From FLUQ01 sp031551515 (GTDB taxonomy: Bacteria; Desulfobacterota; Desulfovibrionia; Desulfovibrionales; Desulfovibrionaceae), in contig JAVBNL010000039.1 in assembly GCA_031551515.1 (NCBI GenBank), positions 1 through 64,000 on the forward strand: a stretch of DNA of 64,000 nt, given 5' to 3'. A program made the translations under genes and the position numbers. The notes under the pieces are model-generated. The model was not told the origin of the DNA. It did not search any database and saw nothing but the letters and a program-made list of their open reading frames with translations. Positions 61,163 through 64,000 of this stretch are shown one piece after another (positions within the stretch are counted from its first letter, which is position 1; every line of letters starts with the position of its first letter).

Positions 61163-62509
61163 ATGGGTTCCACCGCTATCGACAGCCTTGCCATTGGCCC
61201 CCTGTTCAGCACGCCGGAAATGCGGGAAATCTTCAGCGACCGCAATATGGTGCAAAAATGGATCGACACCGAAGTGGCCCTGGCCAAGGCCCAGGGCGAA
61301 ATAGGCATGATTCCCAAGGACGCGGCCGCCGAAATCGCCAAAAAGGCCGACGCCACCCTGCTTGATTTCGCCGCCATCGGCGAAAACTACAAAAGCTCCA
61401 TCACCATCGTTCCCCTGCTCAAAGAATTCAAAAAGGTTCTGGACAACAACGCCGGCGAGTACGTGCACTGGGGTGCCACCAGCCAGGATATCGTGGATAC
61501 CGGCCTGATTCTGCGCATTCGCGAAGCCCACGCCCTGATCGCCAAACGCGTGGCCGATTGCAGCGTGGCCGCCCGCGAACTGGCCGCCAAGTACCGCGAC
61601 CTGGTCATGGCCGGCCGCACCCACGTGCAGCACGCGTTGCCCATCACCTTCGGCATGAAAGCCGCCACCTGGGTGTATGAGCTGGAAAACAACGAAGAAC
61701 GCCTGAAAGAGTGCACCAAACGCCTGTTCATCGGCCAGCTTTCCGGCGCGGTGGGCACCCTTGCCTCCATGGACGACAAGGGCCTGCAGGTGCAAAAGCG
61801 GACCATGGAAATTCTGGGCCTGGGCGTCACCCCGGTGCATTGGCATTCCACCCGCGACCATATCGCGGAATTCATGAACCTGCTGGCCCTGATCGCGGGC
61901 ACCATCACCCGCATCACCCACGAAGTGCTGACCCTGCAGCGCACCGAAATCGGCGAGCTGGAAGAGCCCTTCTTCATGGGCAAGGTCGGCTCTTCCACCA
62001 TGCCGCACAAGCGCAACCCCCAGGTCTGCGAAAACGTCATCGGCCTGTGCCGCCTGGTGCGCGCGCAAGCGCCCGTGGCCGTGGAGTGCATGAACATCGA
62101 GCATGAGCGCGACTGGAGCTGCGAGATCTCTGAATGGGAATTCGTGCCCACCGCCTGCATCCACCTGGACGCGGCCCTGGAAAAGACCGTGGACATTCTG
62201 AAGAACCTCATCGTGTACCCCAAGAAGATGGAGTCCAACCTCTATCTGCTGCACGGCCTGATGCTGTCCGAATCCATCATGATTCACCTGGCCGAAAAGA
62301 TGGGGCGCCTCACCGCGCACGACGTGGTGTACGAAACCAGCATGCACGCTTTTGAAAACCAGGTTTCCATGGTCGAAGCCATGTGCGCCAACGCGAAAGT
62401 AATGCAACACTTCACCCGCGCCGAGATTGAAAAAATGCTCAGCCCGCACGCGTACACCGGCATTGCCGCGGCTTCCGTGGACAACACTCTGGCCCGCAAA
62501 AGACCGTAA
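61163..62509 (+). CDS. Adenylosuccinate lyase/fumarase-superfamily lyase
   Basis: A 448-residue enzyme of the fumarase/aspartase superfamily. The flexible catalytic loop is KVGSSTMPHKRNPQ near residue 277 with its serine, and WGATSQDIVDTG near residue 103 and AGRTHVQHALPITFG near residue 151 carry the other conserved regions. Members eliminate fumarate from succinyl adducts, or cycloisomerise carboxymuconate. Control by a LacI regulator and pairing with a DASS dicarboxylate transporter point to catabolism rather than purine synthesis: uptake of a fumarate-releasing substrate is a reasonable guess. AAAGGAGAG precedes ATG 61163. Confidence 0.87.
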   Translation: MGSTAIDSLAIGPLFSTPEMREIFSDRNMVQKWIDTEVALAKAQGEIGMIPKDAAAEIAKKADATLLDFAAIGENYKSSITIVPLLKEFKKVLDNNAGEYVHWGATSQDIVDTGLILRIREAHALIAKRVADCSVAARELAAKYRDLVMAGRTHVQHALPITFGMKAATWVYELENNEERLKECTKRLFIGQLSGAVGTLASMDDKGLQVQKRTMEILGLGVTPVHWHSTRDHIAEFMNLLALIAGTITRITHEVLTLQRTEIGELEEPFFMGKVGSSTMPHKRNPQVCENVIGLCRLVRAQAPVAVECMNIEHERDWSCEISEWEFVPTACIHLDAALEKTVDILKNLIVYPKKMESNLYLLHGLMLSESIMIHLAEKMGRLTAHDVVYETSMHAFENQVSMVEAMCANAKVMQHFTRAEIEKMLSPHAYTGIAAASVDNTLARKRP

Positions 62510-62516
62510 CCGGGTA

Positions 62517-62663
62517 GCGGCCCATTTTGGCGTGATACTTCGTCAGACTCGTCCCGCGCGACCCCTTTGAGGGGACACTCATGTAGTGTTCGTATGGAAC
62601 TCGCCTGACGGGACCCGAGGGTCCGTCTGACGCGCAAACTGGGCCGCCACCTCATTATGAGGT
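62517..62663 (+). ncRNA. Highly folded leader before the second DASS transporter gene
   Basis: The 160-base spacer is almost fully self-complementary. Closing stem: GCGGCCCA (62517-62524) with TGGGCCGC (62640-62647), extended by TTTG/CAAA. Inner stem: CGTCAGAC (62541-62548) with GTCTGACG (62625-62632). Hairpins: CCCCT/AGGGG (62562-62574), ACACT/AGTGT (62575-62589) and GGACC/GGTCC (62611-62624). A further hairpin ACCTC (62649-62653)/GAGGT (62659-62663) hides the GAGG ribosome site of the transporter. I recognise no known RNA family. It could be a cis-regulatory RNA or an intergenic repeat. Confidence 0.6.
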
Positions 62664-62669
62664 AATTAT

Positions 62670-64000
62670 ATGAGTAAACAACTACGCAATGCTTGCATTA
62701 CCGTCGGCGTCGGCCTTGTTCTGTACTTTCTGCCTGTGCCCGCCGGGTTGTCGGCGCAGGCCTGGCACCTGTTCGCCCTGACCGTGGCCATCATTCTCGG
62801 CTTCATTCTTGAGCCGCTACCGCTTGGCGCCGTGGCCTTCCTCGGCCTGACCGTCATCACCCTGACCAAGACCCTGAAAATAGGCGAAGTGCTGGGCGGC
62901 TTTTCCACCGGCGCCATGTGGCTGATCGTCTCGGCCTTTATGTTCGCCCGCGCGTTTATGAAGACCGGTTTCGGCAGGCGCATCGCCTATGTCGTGCTGT
63001 CTAAAATTGGCGGCAGCACCCTGACCGTGGGCTATTCTCTGGCCATCAGCGATCTGATTTTGGCTCCGGCCACCCCGTCGAGCATGGCCCGGGCCGGGGG
63101 CATCATCTACCCCATCGCCCGGGGCATCTGCACCGTTCTGGGGTCCGAGCCCGATTCAAACCCCCGCCGGGCCGGCGCGTACTTGATGCAGGTCGTGTAC
63201 CAGACGGAAAGCACCGTCTGCGCCCTGTTCATGACCGCCATGGCGGGCAACCCGCTGATCGTCTCTCTGGCGGCCAAAGCGGCAAACATCGAGATCACCT
63301 GGGGCATGTGGTTCCTGGCGGCGCTGGCCCCCGGCATCGTGGCCATGATCGTCATGCCGTATCTGCTTTACATCATCAATCCGCCTGAACTGAAGAAAAC
63401 CCCCGAAGTCAAACAGCTTGCCAATGACGAGCTGGCCAAGATGGGCCCCCTTTCCCGCGAAGAGCGCATCTTGGGCTTCACCTTCGTCCTGGTGCTGGCG
63501 CTGTGGTGCTCCGGCCAGGCCACCGGCATCGACGCCACCGTGGTGGGCATGCTGGCCGTGTGCATTCTGCTGGTGACCAACGTGCTGAACTGGAACGACG
63601 TGCTGAACGAAAAAGGCGCGTGGGACATCTTCGTCTGGATGGGCAGCCTTGTGGCGCTGGCCGGGCAGCTTTCATCCAAAGGGTTCATCGCCTGGTTCGC
63701 CAAGGGCGTGGCCGGGAACATGGCCGGCATACCCTGGCTGCCCAGTCTGGCCTTGCTGGTCGTGGTCTACATGTATTCGCACTACGGCTTTGCCAGCCTG
63801 ACCGCCCACATATCCGCCATGTACGCGGCTTTTGTGGCCGTGGCCATCGCGGCGGGCACTCCGCCGTATCTGGCCTGCCTGGCGCTGGCCTATACCGCCA
63901 ACATTTGCCTTGCGCTCACCCACTACAGCGGCGCGCCCGGGCCCATGTATTTCGGCGCGGGATTTATGTCGCTGAGTTCATGGTGGCGCGTGGGCTTTAT
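62670..64000 (+). CDS. DASS-family dicarboxylate transporter, second copy (partial)
   Basis: The frame is open from ATG 62670 to the end of the window, giving 443 residues without the C-terminus. APATPSSMARAGGIIYPIAR near residue 140 and LTHYSGAPGPMYFGAGFMS near residue 415 are the substrate/ion motifs of the CitT/TtdT type. The start is set by the GAGG within the hairpin eight bases earlier. It is clearly similar in plan to the DASS protein at 56.4 kb but differs in its motif residues. It follows the lyase gene and likely imports that enzyme's substrate in exchange for a product such as succinate or fumarate. Confidence 0.9.
   Translation, partial: MSKQLRNACITVGVGLVLYFLPVPAGLSAQAWHLFALTVAIILGFILEPLPLGAVAFLGLTVITLTKTLKIGEVLGGFSTGAMWLIVSAFMFARAFMKTGFGRRIAYVVLSKIGGSTLTVGYSLAISDLILAPATPSSMARAGGIIYPIARGICTVLGSEPDSNPRRAGAYLMQVVYQTESTVCALFMTAMAGNPLIVSLAAKAANIEITWGMWFLAALAPGIVAMIVMPYLLYIINPPELKKTPEVKQLANDELAKMGPLSREERILGFTFVLVLALWCSGQATGIDATVVGMLAVCILLVTNVLNWNDVLNEKGAWDIFVWMGSLVALAGQLSSKGFIAWFAKGVAGNMAGIPWLPSLALLVVVYMYSHYGFASLTAHISAMYAAFVAVAIAAGTPPYLACLALAYTANICLALTHYSGAPGPMYFGAGFMSLSSWWRVGF

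Noticed and set aside
61163..62509. Annotation as purB
   Set aside because: The superfamily motifs fit, but LacI control and the dicarboxylate transporter make a housekeeping purine role doubtful; specificity cannot be read from the sequence.

Overview
The window looks like about 64 kb of a Gram-negative, GC-rich (roughly 60% in genes) anaerobe with a strongly organic-acid-oriented metabolism. Gram-negative is supported by LolA-like, autotransporter, Lgt and lipoprotein genes. A host-associated Desulfovibrionaceae-like member of the Desulfobacterota fits the mix of tripartite tricarboxylate (TTT), TRAP and DASS transporters, DsrEFH-type sulfur proteins and sigma-54 control, but this is inference; no rRNA or other phylogenetic marker is present. 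I saw no tRNA, rRNA, CRISPR array, insertion sequence or phage gene.

Layout. 1-5.3 kb: the end of a phosphatase-superfamily gene, then a TTT transporter (tctCBA) followed by an OsmC-like and three DsrH/E/F-like genes. 5.3-13.2 kb: a TRAP-transporter deletion remnant, an EamA transporter, an AT-richer radical SAM gene, a class III CoA transferase, a catalase, a DinB-like protein and an unusual acetate-kinase-family protein. 13.2-25.3 kb: a regulator-kinase-transporter-enzyme cluster (GntR, glycerate 2-kinase, an enolase paralogue lacking catalytic residues, a five-gene peptide/opine-type ABC transporter, an acid-sugar-dehydratase-like enzyme and a LarA-like protein). 25.3-26.8 kb: MgtE. 26.8-33.3 kb (minus strand): IclR regulator, LeuC/LeuD-like hydratase, a second TTT transporter and an ICL/PEP-mutase-family lyase, together resembling a dimethylmalate/citramalate-type degradation unit. 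33.4-42.7 kb: an MscK-like channel, a diguanylate cyclase, an AT-rich island with one intact glycine-rich autotransporter and one collapsed copy, then a cyclase and a BON lipoprotein. 42.7-54.8 kb: lgt and a tightly overlapping 12-gene operon resembling aryl-polyene biosynthesis but with no ketoreductase. 54.9-59.8 kb: tartrate-dehydrogenase-family gene and a DASS transporter, divergently transcribed from candidate sigma-54 promoters, followed by a PrpR-type activator. 59.9-64 kb: LacI regulator, an adenylosuccinate-lyase-superfamily enzyme, a highly folded intergenic segment and a second DASS transporter cut by the window end.

How it fits together. The theme is modular capture of organic acids: each module has its own transporter, one to three dedicated enzymes and its own regulator with a palindromic site nearby. 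Tartrate dehydrogenase can yield glycerate, which a glycerate 2-kinase like the one at 14.4 kb would turn into 2-phosphoglycerate, so distant modules may feed one route. The most promising leads are the enolase-paralogue cluster, the folded leader before the last transporter, the LeuCD-lyase-TTT unit, the reductase-less aryl-polyene-like operon and the TTT-OsmC-DsrHEF linkage.
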